DNA of 5,901 bases, from the NCBI GenBank assembly GCA_041590855.1, contig JBFHTA010000249.1, forward strand, positions 1-5,901, in the 5' to 3' direction. The notes beneath the pieces were generated by a model. That model searched no databases, was not told where the DNA came from, and saw nothing but the letters and a program-made list of their open reading frames with translations. Source of the DNA: Litoribrevibacter sp041590855. Lineage in GTDB: Bacteria > Pseudomonadota > Gammaproteobacteria > Pseudomonadales > Litoribrevibacteraceae. The position numbers and the translations under genes were made by a program. Of this stretch, positions 5,535 through 5,901 are shown in pieces. The first letter of the stretch is position 1. Every line of letters begins with the position of its first letter.

Positions 5535-5622
5535 TTTAGCTGACCAGTGTGCATTTAGTTATAGAGTGTACTTAGTTGCATAGTTCGTTTAGTTAAATAG
5601 TGCGCCTAGATAAATAGTTACG
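5535..5622. repeat. Five degenerate ~17-bp tandem repeats upstream of the acyl-CoA dehydrogenase gene
   Basis: Reading the plus strand, units begin at 5535 (diverged, 19 bp), 5554, 5571, 5588 (17 bp each) and 5605 (18 bp). The best copies are TTTAGTTATAGAGTGTA, CTTAGTTGCATAGTTCG, TTTAGTTAAATAGTGCG and CCTAGATAAATAGTTACG, with consensus YTTAGTTAAATAGTKYG. The array fills nearly all the gap between the unknown gene (stop at 5623-5625) and the dehydrogenase, so it probably contains or overlaps the dehydrogenase promoter. A possible minus-strand -10 is TATAAC (5563-5558), with no clear -35. Confidence 0.6.
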
Positions 5623-5901
5623 TCAGTGTGTGATGAGTGGGTTATGGCCTTGAAGCTCATCTTTGGTGTGGTCTTGCCCAACCATTTCAAAATAGGCGTT
5701 GGATTGTTCCATCGTAATGTCTTTCACCCCATCGGAATGGAGCCATGCTTTGGCTTCAACCAGACTCCGAAATGCGTGTTCAGCCTGTTTGACCAGATTA
5801 CCGTCAGCGTCCTTTTGAAAAGCCAGATAGTGATCGCCTTCGAGTGACCAAATAAAGCCTTTGTTGGCGGGTTTTATGCCGGTTTGTACCAAAAGTTTTT
5901 C
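5623..5901 (-). CDS. Conserved-looking small protein of unknown function (partial, N-terminus beyond window edge)
   Basis: The frame is open to the right edge and ends with TGA (5625-5623), leaving 92 visible residues. The first in-frame candidate start is a TTG at 5892, but no ribosome binding site is visible in the nine bases before it and the frame continues through it (EKLLVQTG), so the real start is probably outside. The protein is soluble and acidic, with no cysteine, signal or membrane segment. It contains FIWSLEGDHYLAF followed by QKDADGNLVKQ, then EHAFRSLVEAKAWL, then DITMEQSNAYFEMVGQ. The alternation of short strands and one amphipathic helix suggests a small alpha/beta fold. I do not recognise the family. 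It lies on the same strand as the dehydrogenase, 112 bases upstream, but the repeat-filled gap makes co-transcription uncertain. Confidence 0.7.
   Translation of the reverse strand, partial: EKLLVQTGIKPANKGFIWSLEGDHYLAFQKDADGNLVKQAEHAFRSLVEAKAWLHSDGVKDITMEQSNAYFEMVGQDHTKDELQGHNPLITH

Noticed and set aside
5530..5541. AGCT-TTTT-AGCT mini hairpin
   Set aside because: Four-base arms only; not distinguishable from chance in an AT-rich gap.
5565..5572. AGTGTACT half-site upstream of the dehydrogenase as a DesT operator
   Set aside because: Only one half matches; the partner half is absent and the bases belong to the 17-bp repeat array.
5626..5847. Plus-strand 73-residue frame over the unknown right-edge gene
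   Set aside because: The minus-strand frame is open to the edge with motif-like composition; the plus-strand product looks arbitrary.

Overview
The window looks like chromosomal DNA from a gammaproteobacterium, and it is devoted mainly to long-chain acyl-CoA metabolism. The closest layout I know is the desT / desC-desB locus of Pseudomonas aeruginosa (PA4890, PA4889, PA4888): a TetR-family regulator divergent from a ferredoxin-reductase-like gene followed by an acyl-CoA desaturase. The base composition is moderate rather than GC-rich, so a marine or oil-associated relative of the Pseudomonadales/Oceanospirillales is more likely than Pseudomonas itself. The genus cannot be fixed from this window.

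Layout: (1) 1-2747, minus strand: a tight operon read as desC (ferredoxin reductase), then desB (membrane desaturase), then a small helical protein cut by the left edge. At both internal junctions the stop codon is embedded in the Shine-Dalgarno of the next gene (TAAGGA and TAGGAGG), so the small third gene is probably a true member of the operon. (2) 2748-3003: divergent control region holding two good 18-bp palindromes at the desC promoter (one on the -35 box, one at the predicted start site) and a weaker third copy just before desT. (3) 3004-3591, plus strand: desT. (4) 3592-3740: gap between convergent genes, with a strand-specific terminator for the minus strand. (5) 3741-5510, minus strand: a 589-residue acyl-CoA dehydrogenase of the long, C-terminally extended type. 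(6) 5511-5622: short AT-rich gap made almost wholly of five degenerate copies of a ~17-bp tandem repeat. (7) 5623-5901, minus strand: the C-terminal part of an unrecognised small protein running off the right edge.

How the genes work together: DesC should pass electrons from NAD(P)H through FAD and a [2Fe-2S] centre to the di-iron site of DesB, which inserts a double bond into saturated acyl-CoA. DesT, by homology, reads the saturated/unsaturated balance of the acyl-CoA pool and represses desCB when unsaturated acyl-CoA is plentiful. The acyl-CoA dehydrogenase consumes the same substrate pool by beta-oxidation, but it has its own start signals and I see no convincing DesT operator in front of it. 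No mobile element, CRISPR array, tRNA or rRNA was seen. The core system is known; the less described parts are the third gene of the operon, the heptad repeat at the N-terminus of DesB, the triple operator layout and the 17-bp repeat array.
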